Notes under the pieces: model-generated
The model's database searches: none
Told to the model about the DNA's origin: nothing
The model's input: only the letters and a program-made list of their open reading frames with translations
Assembly (NCBI GenBank): GCA_028571685.1
Contig: CM053156.1
Coordinates: forward strand, 86,555,049 to 86,619,048
DNA: 64,000 nt
Source: Heterohyrax brucei
Taxonomy: Eukaryota > Chordata > Mammalia > Hyracoidea > Procaviidae
Direction of reading: 5' to 3'
Shown here: one piece after another, positions 22,724 to 31,742 of the stretch
Layout: the number at the start of each line of letters is the position of its first letter
How positions within the stretch are numbered: position 1 is the first letter of the stretch
Position numbers and translations under genes: made by a program

Positions 22724-23203
22724 CTGTGGATTGAACCGTGCCTCTCCAGGTGTGTTTCTACCTGGGTAGGCCGTGATTCCCCGTACTGGGACTTCCCACC
22801 GTTCTGTGATCCGATGGGCTCTTCCTGTGTTGCAAACCCTTCCTCTGAGATGTTAAGAAGTGCGGTGATCAGCAGTTATGTTAATGAGACGGGACTCAAC
22901 GCACACCACTAGGTTATGTCAGAAATCAGTCTCTTCCTGAGACACGTATGAGAGAAGCGAGTGGACACACGGGACCTCACGCTACCATGAAGGCACAGCA
23001 CACCCTTTGGACATGGGGACACTGCGCTGAGAAACTCCTTGACTGGGGAAGACTGACGACAAGGACCTTCCCCGAGAGCTGACGGAGACAGAAAGCATCC
23101 CCTGGAGCTGGCACCCTGAATTCAGATTGCGGAAGAATCAACTTCTCTTTCTTAAAGCCACACACTGATGGTGTTTCTGCTATACTAGCACTAGGTAACT
23201 GAG
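22724..23203 (+). mobile_element. MaLR-type solo LTR
   Basis: CTGTGGATTGAACCGTGCCT to ACTAGCACTAGGTAACTGAG. Shares CTTCCCCGAGAGCTGACGG and CTGGCACCCTGAATTCAGAT with 7352-7705. Confidence 0.72.
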
Positions 23204-23282
23204 TTGAGCTAAGGAGTTTCAATTGAGACCGTCTGGCCCTAAAATAAAATCGGCTACTTTGATTCAGAGAAGAGTTTGACAT

Positions 23283-23492
23283 CTGGGGAATCCCTGAGTG
23301 GTGCAATCAGTTAATGTGCTCAGCTGCTCCCAAAAGGTTGGAGGTTCAAGTCCACCCAGAGGTCATCTCAGAACAAAGCCCTGGCAATCGACTTCTGAAC
23401 AGTCAGCCATCAAAAACCCACCGGAGCCCAGTTCTACTCTGACACGCATGGCATTGTTAGGAGTCGCAAGAGACACCATGTCAACTGGCTGA
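23283..23492 (+). mobile_element. AfroSINE, long variant
   Basis: AATCCCTGAGTGGTGCAATC, AGGTTGGAGGTTCAAGTCCA (box B), GGCAATCGACTTCTGAACAG, AGACACCATGTCAACTGGCT. Confidence 0.88.
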
Positions 23493-23910
23493 CTTCTGGG
23501 TTTTGCTGCATTTCACAGGTATTAGAACATTCATCTAGTTTCTATTCAAAGCATTTCACTTCATAGGGAGGTTTATACTTTAAAGCACTGACCATCAATG
23601 GGATCCAAGTTTATAATTCGGAGGAAAAAGTCTAATGACTCAGTTTAGGGCTCAAAGAAATGACATTTCTCAGCTTTCAGGCACATAGCTAGGTAGTGGT
23701 ACCTGAGCAAGACAGTTTTTACAAACCTGGCAAAAAGTGGGCAAGTGAGATGGGATTCTTTTGTGTCCTAGAGAAGTTCTTTCACGCAAGCATGAACAGA
23801 CACTGCTCTTTCCGGCACTGAAATTCCAGGAGCCTCTGTGTCCACCAGCTGATCTCGTCTTGCTTCCTACAAACATCTGGACATCACTTGGTGGTACCGA
23901 GCCTTTGTCA

Positions 23911-24280
23911 CTGGGGCCCTGGTGCTGCAGTAGTTAACTGCTCAGCTGCTAACTAACAGGCAGGCAGTTCAAACCCACCAGACACTCCGTGGGAGAAAGC
24001 CTCGCTAGTCTGCCTTTGTAAAGATTATAGCCCCAGAAACCCTACGGGGCAGTTTTACTCCGTCCTATGGAAACCCCGGTGGCATACTGGTTAAGAGCTA
24101 CAGCTGCAAACCAAAGACTGGCACTTCAAATCCACCAGCACTCCTTGGAAACTCTATAGGGCAGTTCTACTCTATCCCATATGGTCACTATGAGTCAGCA
24201 TCAACTTGATGGCACTGGGTTGTTTTTTCTTTTTTTATAGGGTTGCTATGACTCGGAAGCAACTTGACAGCAGTGGGTGG
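23911..24280 (+). mobile_element. AfroSINE (long variant) split by another AfroSINE
   Basis: The outer copy runs 23911-24068 (GGCCCTGGTGCTGCAGTAGT to GCAGTTTTACTCCGTCCTAT) and resumes at 24235-24280 (TATAGGGTTGCTATGACTCG to CAGTGGGTGG). The inner copy lies between. Confidence 0.88.
24069..24234 (+). mobile_element. AfroSINE, inner (younger) copy
   Basis: GGAAACCCCGGTGGCATACT to TTGATGGCACTGGGTTG followed by a T-rich tail. It sits inside another AfroSINE in the same orientation. Confidence 0.93.
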
Positions 24281-24325
24281 TAAAGGGGAGCAATGAGGCT
24301 GACTTCAGGGTTTAGCTTTTCTCAC

Positions 24326-24507
24326 TGGAAACCCCGGTGGTGTAGTAGTTAAGTGGTTAAGTGCTATAGCTGCTAACCAAAAGGCCAGCAGTTCAAATCC
24401 AGAAGGTGCTCCATGGAAACTCTACGGGGTAGAGTTCTACTCTGTTCTGTAGCATTGCAATGAGTTGGAACTGACTTGAAAGCAGTGAGTTTCGGGGTTT
24501 TTTTGTA
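24326..24507 (+). mobile_element. AfroSINE
   Basis: TGGAAACCCCGGTGGTGTAG, AAGGCCAGCAGTTCAAATCC, TTGGAACTGACTTGAAAGCA. GTTAAGTG is duplicated in the head. Confidence 0.93.
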
Positions 24508-24719
24508 TTGATAAAAGTACACGCTCTTCCAAGTTCTTCCCTAAATGGCTCTTAAAAATAAATTATGCAAAAAGAAGGACACTGTCTCCCAGTATCAGTA
24601 TAGTCTTTGAGTCAGTCCCTTAAAAGTAAACACAGCTTACAATAACTTTGCAGCAGACATTAGGACTGAAACCCAGCCTGTGGGTGTTCCTATACATGTC
24701 TGATCATGTAGAAGCTTGC

Positions 24720-25205
24720 AGCTCATTTAAAAAAAAAAAAATCTTTTTCTTATGGAAACTTTCAAACACACAGAAAACTAGGGCAAAGACTACACTACTG
24801 CCCCGCGCCTACCAGCCCTCCGCTCCCCCCTTTTCTGTCTGTCCGTCTTGCCCAGTTTGCCTGCTATCTGCAGCAGTATCTGGAAGCAGAGCTCACCCAT
24901 CGAGTCATTTGACCCCTAAATGCTTCTGCTGGCATTTCTAACAGATAATGACCTTTTCCTTGGAACAAAACCATGACAGCATCATCACATCCAACAAAAT
25001 TAATTTTTAATAGCACCTAATACCCAGGCTGAGTTCGCTTTTCCCCAAACGCCTCAATAATGTCTTTTTATAGCTGCTTTATTCCCCTCAGGATTCACAT
25101 ATGAGCTCACGTGGTATTCTGTTGACAGTTCTCTTAAGTCCCTTTTTCTCCATCAAGACATATCATTTTTCTCATCCATCACCAGCACACATTTGAATTT
25201 CAATT
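24720..25205 (-). mobile_element. Old L1 3' UTR, antisense
   Basis: GGAAACTTTCAAACACACAG, AAAACTAGGGCAAAGACTA and CATATGAGCTCACGTGGTAT; reversed L1ME-like text. Confidence 0.5.
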
Positions 25206-25221
25206 GGCCAAGTAACGCTTG

Positions 25222-25612
25222 GTGTTGTCACCATTAGGTGCCATCAAGTCGGTTTCAATTCACAGCAAACTTGGGTGCAAGAGAACAAAACGCTGCCACG
25301 TCCTGTGTCAACCTCACAGCTACTGCTGTTGGAGCTCACTGTCACGGCCACTGAGCCCGTCTGTCTCCTCGAGGGTCTTCTTTTTCATCGACTCTCCACT
25401 TGACCAAACAGGATGTCCTTCTCCAGGGAACGGTCCTTCCTGGTCACATGTGTGAAGCACAGGAGACAAAGTCTCAACACCCTAGCTCTAAGGAGCATTC
25501 TGGTTCTACTTCTAAGACAGACTGGTTCATTCTTCTGTCAGTCCGTGGTGTATTTCATATTCTTGACCAACACTACAATTCAATTACCTTACCAACAATT
25601 TTACTTCTGAGG
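25222..25612 (-). mobile_element. RTE 3' end fragment
   Basis: Begins GTTGTCACCATTAGGTGCCA on plus (the reverse of the RTE tail) and continues through GGATGTCCTTCTCCAGGGAA and AAGGAGCATTCTGGTTCTAC. It is 5'-truncated in the C-terminal coding region. Confidence 0.8.
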
Positions 25613-26149
25613 TCTCCATATGCTCTAAACTCAGCCATTCAGAGGCCCATAAGCCCCTAGTAGTAGACCTAAAGGGCTCCATCTACTATGTGTGCTCCAA
25701 CACCAGGACCGATATGCTAAGCCATCCCAGACGCTTTTTGCTCTCAGAGAAGGGATTTAGATTATTTCAGCAAGCCAATTCCCTAAAATTAATCTTTTCT
25801 GTGCTGTGATGGCCTGAAGACTCTAAATGATTTAAAAAACAAGACACCCATTCATCGTGGCTGCTTTCTGCAGTCAGCCACATCTAATCACAAATCACAA
25901 AGTCAATCAGACAAGCCACGTAATCCATTCTTGTTAATAGTAACACAGATTAATTGAACTCTTGGGTCATGCAAGACCTTTGGCTATAAGAAGCCTGGTT
26001 TGCATTCCAGCCCAGAGGGACTTACAGTCTAAATGCTGATATCACCTTGTCAATTAGATTAAAAAAAAAAACAAGAAGGGCATACAGTGACCTGCACTGA
26101 CACCCAGGTCCCTGTCACTAGGCTAGGGTTATCTAACAAAAAGATCAAC
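25613..26149. other. No gene recognised
   Basis: Unclassified intronic sequence with an A-tract at 26060-26069. Confidence 0.45.
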
Positions 26150-26340
26150 AGACAGAAGGACCAGAGTTGGAGGGCCAATTCTGTCATTGGCCAGAGCTGT
26201 GCCACACTGGGGAGGCTACCTTCCCTTCCTGAGTCTCAGCTTTATCCTCTGTGAGATAGGAATAATTCCGCCTATCTCACAGAATAGCAGTTATTAACAG
26301 TCGACTGGAAATGCTTATGTGAAAGCCTAGCAGTACTGGA
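26150..26340 (+). mobile_element. MIR SINE
   Basis: GTGCCACACTGGGGAGGCTA, CTGAGTCTCAGCTTTATCCT, CTGTGAGATAGGAATAATTC follow the MIR core order. Confidence 0.72.
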
Positions 26341-26464
26341 TGAAGCCCTGAAACTACTGCCCTGAGATCATCTTTAAACTGAAACCAAAAATATGAGTCT
26401 TCTAAATACAGTCTTCTTAACACCAACCAATAATTTAGCTTAACTCCCAAGGAGCTGACTGTTT

Positions 26465-26604
26465 TTTACAGTGGCCGCAACACTGGGCGCCAGCATCACA
26501 ACGGCTGTGAGGCCATGCAGGATGGGGGCGGCGTTCTGCCCTACTGTGCGCAGGGCCTCTGTGCCTCAGGGCTGACTGGATGGCACCTCGCAACAGCAGC
26601 CGCG
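26465..26604 (+). mobile_element. RTE 3' end fragment
   Basis: CAGTGGCCGCAACACTGGGC, then CATCACAACGGCTGTGAGG, ending GACTGGATGGCACCTCGCAA, aligns with the last 140 bp of RTE copies 1 and 2. Confidence 0.7.
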
Positions 26605-26914
26605 AAGGTTGGCCTGAAGCACAAAGCTCTTTTTCAATACCAGCATGGAATCCAACTGGTAACAGCAACTTGAAACACAGGCAACTTGGGGGAAACGTGT
26701 CCACGTTAATGAGCAAGTCACAGCCCGGAAGAGAAAAGTGAGAATGGCTGGTCAATTTGAAGACTGCCATCAGTGTCGCTGAGATGCACAAGCATACACG
26801 GCTGAACTGCTATACAGCTAGCTATATCTTCAACAACAACAAAAGCCTAGCAACAGTGACAAGGATGGCGATGATACAGCCACTGGGTGTAACACTACGC
26901 TACACCTGGGTTAA

Positions 26915-27110
26915 ATGGCTCACGTGGATTATCTCGCCAAACCCTCACACCAGCCATAGGGCAGCTTCTGCAACTCTGCCCTTTCCAGCCAAAAAAAAAA
27001 TTAAACCGAGTAGGTCCAGTCATCTGCCTCAGAAAACAGCATGTGAGCAACGAGACTTCCCGGTTCTGGCTGTCAGTCATGCATCACAAGGCCTCTCGAA
27101 TGCCATCCGG
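26915..27110 (-). mobile_element. Possible diverged MIR
   Basis: GGATTATCTCGCCAAACCCTC, then a gap and GCATGTGAGCAACGAGACTT; only weakly MIR-like. Confidence 0.3.
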
Positions 27111-27659
27111 TAAGGCAGAAGGGCCAGACCTAAGGAAGGCCTGTGATCTGCTGCCAGGTCATGGCCTTGACAATACTACGGTACAGTACCGCCCTGCAAC
27201 ACACCGAGTCACCGGGAGTCACAACAGAGTCCAGGCAACCGGTTTATTTTTTGAAACGGTGGAACCCAGAGCGGCAGCTTAAGTAGTGGAGAGAAGGAAT
27301 CCTACTGCGGGTATTAGATCAACTCCATCATCAAACTGTAAGGCGCAGACCTGCCTCCTCCCTTGTAGCACCCATCTCTGCCCAGAACAGGAGGTCCCCA
27401 ACAGGCTTCTAAAGTAGCCCAACCCAACATACAGCCACGTGTAGAACCCTAATGGTGGTTTCCTTCCTTTGGCAGGGCAAATCTCCAGTCCCTCTAAAGA
27501 GGATTTCAAGCCTTCTTTATTACAAGTTTCAGATACAGAACATTTGTCTGTATTTTCCTATGTAATCTTTTACTTCCTCTTTGCATCTAAGTACAACCAG
27601 ACCAGGAGACAGGTCCGATTGCTCTCAGGACACCACGCTGCAAGAAGCCTGATCTAGCC
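27111..27659. other. No gene recognised
   Basis: Unclassified intronic sequence. Confidence 0.45.
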
Positions 27660-27890
27660 CAGTAGATACGGCACGTGGAGGAGGGCTGAGGACAAGCAAC
27701 CTGAAGGACAGCGGGCGAGGCCGTTTGGACCTGCCGGCCTTCCCAGAGTCCCGGCTGAGACCCCACAAAGCAGAAGCACCACCTAGTCAATCCACAGAAT
27801 TTTAAGGGATAATAAAATGCCGTGGTGGTTTTAAGCCACTGAGTTTCGGGGTGATTTGTTAGATGACCACAACAGCCAGAAATGGGTTTT
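27660..27890 (+). mobile_element. MLT1-type LTR 3' part
   Basis: GGATAATAAAATGCCGTGGT, then GGTTTTAAGCCACTGAGTTT and CGGGGTGATTTGTTAG are the MLT1 3' end. The 5' half is too diverged to place. Confidence 0.6.
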
Positions 27891-28041
27891 TCCTGCCAGG
27901 CCGCCAATCAAACATGAAGCCACAATGACGGCAGCCCAGGGCTGTCTGTCAGCCGCAATGCAGCGTTCCTCCTTCTTCAAGGGCAGCCACTGGCTGAACT
28001 GTCAGCTCTGTAAACAGAGGGGCGTCCACTGTCCCTGGCTC

Positions 28042-28233
28042 CACAAAACCGAACCAACTGCCCTCAAGTCAGTTCCAACTCAGAGACCCTCCAGGAGACA
28101 GCAAGATTATCCCACTGGGTTTCTAAGGCTGTCATGTTTAGAGCAACCAACTTCCACATCTTTCTACCGGAGCAACTGGTGGGTTAGAACCACCAAACTC
28201 TGGTCCCTTTCCCACTGGGCCCCCAGGGCTCCT
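28042..28233 (-). mobile_element. AfroSINE, long variant
   Basis: AACCAACTGCCCTCAAGTCA, AACTTCCACATCTTTCTACC, GGGCCCCCAGGGCTCC. Confidence 0.9.
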
Positions 28234-28271
28234 ACTGTGTTCAGTTAATGTTAATGATCACCTCAACCTGG

Positions 28272-28405
28272 AAGTGTTGATTCCAACTCACAGCGACCTA
28301 CAGCACAGAGGACTGTTGCACAGGGTTTCTAAGGTACAGCTGGTATAGTGAAACTGCTGATCTCTCGGAGGGCAGGCAAGCTCATGACCACCGCACCACT
28401 AATGG
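28272..28405 (-). mobile_element. AfroSINE, truncated
   Basis: TGATTCCAACTCACAGCGAC, ACTGCTGATCTCTCGGAGGG, ACCACCGCACCACTAATGG. Confidence 0.82.
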
Positions 28406-28424
28406 ACCATTAACGACAATAATG

Positions 28425-28655
28425 GTAGCCAGTACTTACCGAATATTTATTTCGTACAAGGCTTCCTGCCAAAGTTTTATTCATTTAACCTCACAGAAGC
28501 CTTCAGAGGTGAGCCGGTCATTACACCCACTTTACAGATGAGGCGCAGAGTAGTAAACCCACTTGCCCAGGAACACACAGCGAGTCAATAGCAGCATGAG
28601 ACTTCACCCTCAGCCATCGAACCCCAGAACTTTGCTCTAATGACCAGCTTGTGTG
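28425..28655 (-). mobile_element. MIR SINE
   Basis: ACTTTACAGATGAGGCGCAG, CCCACTTGCCCAGGAACACA and CAGCCATCGAACCCCAGAAC are the reversed MIR core and box B. Confidence 0.88.
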
Positions 28656-29139
28656 CCTCATCAGATGCCATAGGAAGGTTTAGCAAAGTGGCCTCCTTTA
28701 AGAGAGAGAGTGTATGTAAAGGGTTGAACAGTGTGCGTGGCCTAAGGTAAGCTTCCAGTCAACACCAACTCTTATTGAAAAGGAAATGTGCAGATGGAAG
28801 AAAAGGAAGAAAGTAGCCTACACCCGGTAGGTAGGAAGTCCCAGGATTTAGTAATTTTCCGTTTAGGAGTCTTCCCCCCCCATCACCCACCCCTGGTCCC
28901 CCGGTCTGGGAGCGCCTTGAGGGCAAGCAGTCCTCCTGGTTCTTCTCTGTGTGTCCAGCACCCAGGATGTAGCCTAACCCACAAGTCCGTGCTCAAGAAA
29001 CTTAATTATTGAGTGAAAAGGAAATGCTTCTTTCAACACAATGGGAACTTGCATTTCCAGAATGACATCAGCCCTTAAACTTACTGAAAAAATGAGAGGG
29101 CAGGAGGAGCCACGGGAAAAGAAACCTACGGATGAAACG
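28656..29139. other. Unique flank of the CpG island
   Basis: No repeat or exon recognised; belongs to the first part of PPP4R1L intron 2. Confidence 0.5.
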
Positions 29140-29681
29140 CGGGCGCCAATGAACTGCGCGGGATGAGAGAAGGAGCGGCGCTCGTGGCCAGGACACTTGA
29201 GAAGTCTGCAACTCTGTGGCGGGGCACCAGGACGCCCGCACCTCTCCAACTCCGGGGCACCGAGAAGCGCCGGGGGTGGGGGGAGGCGAGGCCCTGGGGC
29301 GGAAGTCAGCACACCCAGGTCGCGCAGCCCAGCGCCCTCTTCAATCCACTGGGACCCCGGAGTAGCCCCATCCCGCCCGCCACGGGGCAGCTGGAGGGGC
29401 GCGGAAAGCAGGAAGAGCAAGAAAGTGACAGGAAGTCAAAAGCCTCTCAACAACAACCGAAAGTCCTTCGCCCCAGAGGAGAGTGCACCCTTCCTCAGCC
29501 CACCCTCGGTTCCCCAGAGTGAGGGACCACCACCACACGAGGAGGAGGGCTGCCGGGGGTCCCGCCGTGCTGACCAACCTGGAGCGCCTCGTCTGTAGCC
29601 ACCCCTCACAGTCCATACACCCCGACTTCTGAGAGAGGGGACGACCCAGGGAGGGGCGGGGGAGCCCCAACTGTTACTTAC

Positions 29682-29726
29682 AATCGTCTAAGTCATCCTG
29701 CAAGTCCACAAAGTATAAGGGGATCT
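29682..29726 (-). CDS. PPP4R1L: PPP4R1L coding exon 2
   Basis: This 45-nt minus-strand exon lies between the acceptor TTTTCAG (ending at 29727) and the donor GTAAGT (29681-29676). Together with the last base of exon 1 it reads EIPLYFVDLQDDLDD and ends one base into the next codon (phase 1). That base is T, which fits the aromatic residue expected next in the family. Both splice sites are near-consensus and the frame is intact. The third exon and the HEAT-repeat exons should lie at lower coordinates or left of the window; none was recognised by eye in 1-29670, which suggests a long intron 2 filled with repeats. The alternative, a chance exon, is unlikely given the conserved peptide and syntenic position. 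Confidence 0.85.
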
Positions 29727-29871
29727 CTGAAAACCAAGACACACATAAGTGGTTACAAAGGGGCTGCGGCAGGCGGGTCGGACAGGCAGGGGGCTCCCCG
29801 GACCTCGCCGGGTGGTCTCGGGAGGGGGAGGGGGAGCTGCCCCGGCACCCCCGGAGCCCGGCCCCACTCAC

Positions 29872-29878
29872 CCGCCAT
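29872..29878 (-). CDS. PPP4R1L: PPP4R1L coding exon 1 (first 7 coding bases)
   Basis: On the minus strand, TCCCAAGATGGCGG is followed immediately by the donor GTGAGT (29871-29866). The ATG has A at -3 and G at +4. The coding part is ATG GCG G. Joined to the exon at 29726 it gives MAE, then IPLYFVDLQDDLDD. That matches, from memory, the N-terminus of the PPP4R1-like branch of PP4 regulatory subunit 1. PPP4R1 proteins are HEAT-repeat regulators of protein phosphatase 4. Transcription starts at higher coordinates in the CpG island. In human PPP4R1L is usually annotated as a non-coding or pseudogene transcript, so an intact start here is notable. Intron 1 would be 145 bp (29727-29871). Confidence 0.85.
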
Positions 29879-30353
29879 CTTGGGATAAGCCTGGAGGCGT
29901 GTCCGGCGCTCCGGGGGCCGGGCCCTGGGCCGAGGGGGCGGGGACAAGGCGGGGCCTCGTGCTCCGGGCCCCGCCCCGCGCCGGCGGCCCCGCCCCAGAG
30001 CCCGAGCCTCCGGGAGAGCCGGCTTTTCCGCTCAGGCCGGGCCCCTCCCTCGCGGGGAAGGTGGCTTCCGAGGTGGGCGGGGAGGTCATGTGACCCGGCC
30101 GGCGTCCCAAGATGGCGGCGGCGTTGGCGCCTCGGAGGCCGCGGCACGGTCCCGGGTGCTGAAGCGGACCCCGCGCGGCTGGCGGCCGGCGAGTCGAACG
30201 GAGGGCCAGCGAACGGGCCCCAGTCGTCGCCTCTGCACGCCCGCGGCCGGGGCTGGGCCCTGCGGCGGCGGCGCCGGGCACGCCGGGGCTGGGCCTGGCC
30301 TCTCCCTCCTCAACTTAGGGCGGCGGCGGGCCCGCGTCCCTGGCTCCCGGGCC
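29879..30353. promoter_or_regulatory. Bidirectional core promoter with two YY1-like motifs and an M-box
   Basis: This 475-bp interval separates the two start codons and must hold both transcription starts. TCCCAAGATGGCGG occurs at 30105-30118 on plus and at 29872-29885 on minus, pointing outward. AAGATGGCGGC is the classic YY1 element placed just downstream of many TATA-less starts. GTCATGTGAC at 30085-30094 fits an M-box/CLEAR-like MiT/TFE site. Several SP1-type GC boxes fill the space between. Exact start sites cannot be fixed from sequence alone. Confidence 0.8.
30112..30162 (+). CDS. Candidate upstream ORF in the RAB22A 5' leader
   Basis: ATG at 30112, within the YY1-like motif, opens a 16-codon frame ending TGA at 30160-30162. 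It begins MAAALAPRRPRH and is in a different frame from RAB22A. It would be translated only if transcription starts upstream of 30112. It may instead be just the DNA-binding motif. Confidence 0.35.
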   Translation: MAAALAPRRPRHGPGC

Positions 30354-30389
30354 ATGGCGCTGAGGGAGCTCAAAGTGTGTCTTCTGGGG
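30354..30389 (+). CDS. RAB22A: RAB22A coding exon 1 (codons 1-12)
   Basis: Encodes MALRELKVCLLG, the start of the early-endosomal Rab5-subfamily GTPase RAB22A, which is about 194 residues in full. The ATG has a strong context (G at -3 and G at +4). The exon ends GGG followed by the donor GTGAGT at 30390-30395. The last codon, G12, is the first glycine of the P-loop, so the intron splits the nucleotide-binding loop from its G12 side, between codons (phase 0). The RAB31 paralogue begins MMAIRELKVCLLG; the start MALREL and exon 2 residues choose RAB22A. The exon lies in a CpG island, head-to-head with PPP4R1L. RAB22A is known to act in early-endosome sorting and recycling with EEA1 and rabenosyn-type effectors. 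The frame is open upstream of this ATG, as described in the findings. Confidence 0.97.
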
Positions 30390-30560
30390 GTGAGTGGAGC
30401 CGGGCCGGGAGGGCCGCGGGGGCAGCAGGCCGGCCGGGTGCGGACCCAGGCGGAGCGCGGTATCCCCACGCCCGCTGCACCCCGCCGACCCCGGTGTTTC
30501 TCAGGGGTACCGCCTGCCTGTCCGGTAGACCTCTCTCGCGCCCTAGGGCCGTTCCGCCCA

Positions 30561-31516
30561 CCTTGCTGTATCCTCCAGTGGGTCGTTAGGCAGGAGGGTC
30601 CTTTCCCTGCTCCCTTCCTGGAGTCTCGGGAGGGAGGCCTTCCACAGTCCCTGAACCCTGACTCTTTCAGCCCCCAACGTGTTTGGATCCCCCCGACCCT
30701 CTGCATTGCACTTAGATGGAAAGTTGCTGTGAAGTAGGTTCTCAGACAACTTTTCGAAGGTGCTAGTTGGGGCTTAGCCAAGTCTTTCAAAGTAAAAGCA
30801 GTTAACAGGTCTTTAGGTTTTAGGAAGCACGTTAGTCTCTTTTCAGTCTGTTTGTTGGCTTTGAACCTGTAACATGCCCCTGTCGCTTCTTGCAGAGTTC
30901 TCTCTCAAGGTGTGACTTTTCCTGGAGTCGGGAGCGCTACAGGTGTGTGGCTCAAGTTATGAAACTTAACTTGCGTGTCACAAACCCCAGACTAGTTGGA
31001 AGTCATAGCTTCCTGTATTGTCAGGGCACCTGCCGTTTCAGAGCGTTCTTTTTCAGGTTGGTGCTGTTTTGCAAAGTGCTGCCTGAAAGCTTCAAAAGGA
31101 TTCCAGCTAGGTTTTGGGGCTTCCTCCATCACCCCCTAATAGGGTGAGGCCAGAATTGATCAGGGATTGCTCAGAAGTATTTCAAGAGTTCATAATTTGT
31201 ATATTCATGTCAAAACTCTGGTGGCTTTGTCAGCTTTCACACTAACCAGAAACTTGGGGTCTTCTGAAGGTCCTCATGTCTTTTTAAAACTTAAGGACTC
31301 TACCAGTAATCCAGATGGGTCTGCTTTCCAAAAGGCCACAACCCTGAGCAGTTCTCCTCTGGGTACCTGGAGTGGCCGAGGATCAGAATGCACGCGGCTG
31401 CAACTAACAGGCAACAACTGCTGAGTTTTTATGCCAGCTGCCTTTATACCCTTGAACTTCTTTGAATTTTCATGTTTGAGGTAATTTTTCTGAAGTCCTC
31501 AACTTAAGCTACCGAT
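30561..31516. other. RAB22A intron 1, non-repeat part
   Basis: Intron 1 spans 30390-31742 (1353 bp). This part shows no repeat or coding exon. Confidence 0.6.
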
Positions 31517-31671
31517 CCCAAAAAATCCACTGCCATCAGTCTTTCTGACTCCCATTAACTGTACAGACAGAGTAGAACTGCCCCGTGGGGTTTCCAAGGA
31601 GCGCTTGTCACATTTGAACTGCTGGCTTTCTGCTTAGCAGCCATAGCAGCTAACCACTGCACCACCAGCAT
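31517..31671 (-). mobile_element. AfroSINE in RAB22A intron 1
   Basis: AGTAGAACTGCCCCGTGGGG, TTCTGCTTAGCAGCCATAGC, ACCACTGCACCACCAGCAT. It ends 71 bp before exon 2, so it lies close to the branch-point zone. Confidence 0.92.
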
Positions 31672-31742
31672 TTAGACCACAGACAGCTTTCGTTTTCTGC
31701 CAGCAGGTAGACCTCTCATTGGGCTGTCTCATTCTCTTTCAG

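Larger units (their letters stand above)
29140..30560. promoter_or_regulatory. CpG island over the PPP4R1L/RAB22A divergent promoter
   Basis: GC content rises sharply near 29140 and falls again near 30560. CpG dinucleotides are dense throughout, unlike the CpG-poor flanks. No TATA box is evident. GC boxes (GGGCGGGG and its complement) occur near 29936, 29970, 29990 and 30076. This is a typical unmethylated housekeeping-type promoter. It covers the first coding exons of both genes, so most of its long open frames are GC-composition artefacts. Confidence 0.9.

Noticed and set aside
29163-29598. Overlapping plus-strand frames of 119 and 133 codons in the CpG island
   Set aside because: Low-complexity GC-rich frames without splice context or conserved peptide; they lie antisense to PPP4R1L intron 2.
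30086-30790. 234-codon minus-strand frame across the RAB22A leader and exon 1
   Set aside because: Arg/Pro/Gly-rich translation of a CpG island where stops are rare. It overlaps RAB22A exon 1 in antisense and has no independent support.
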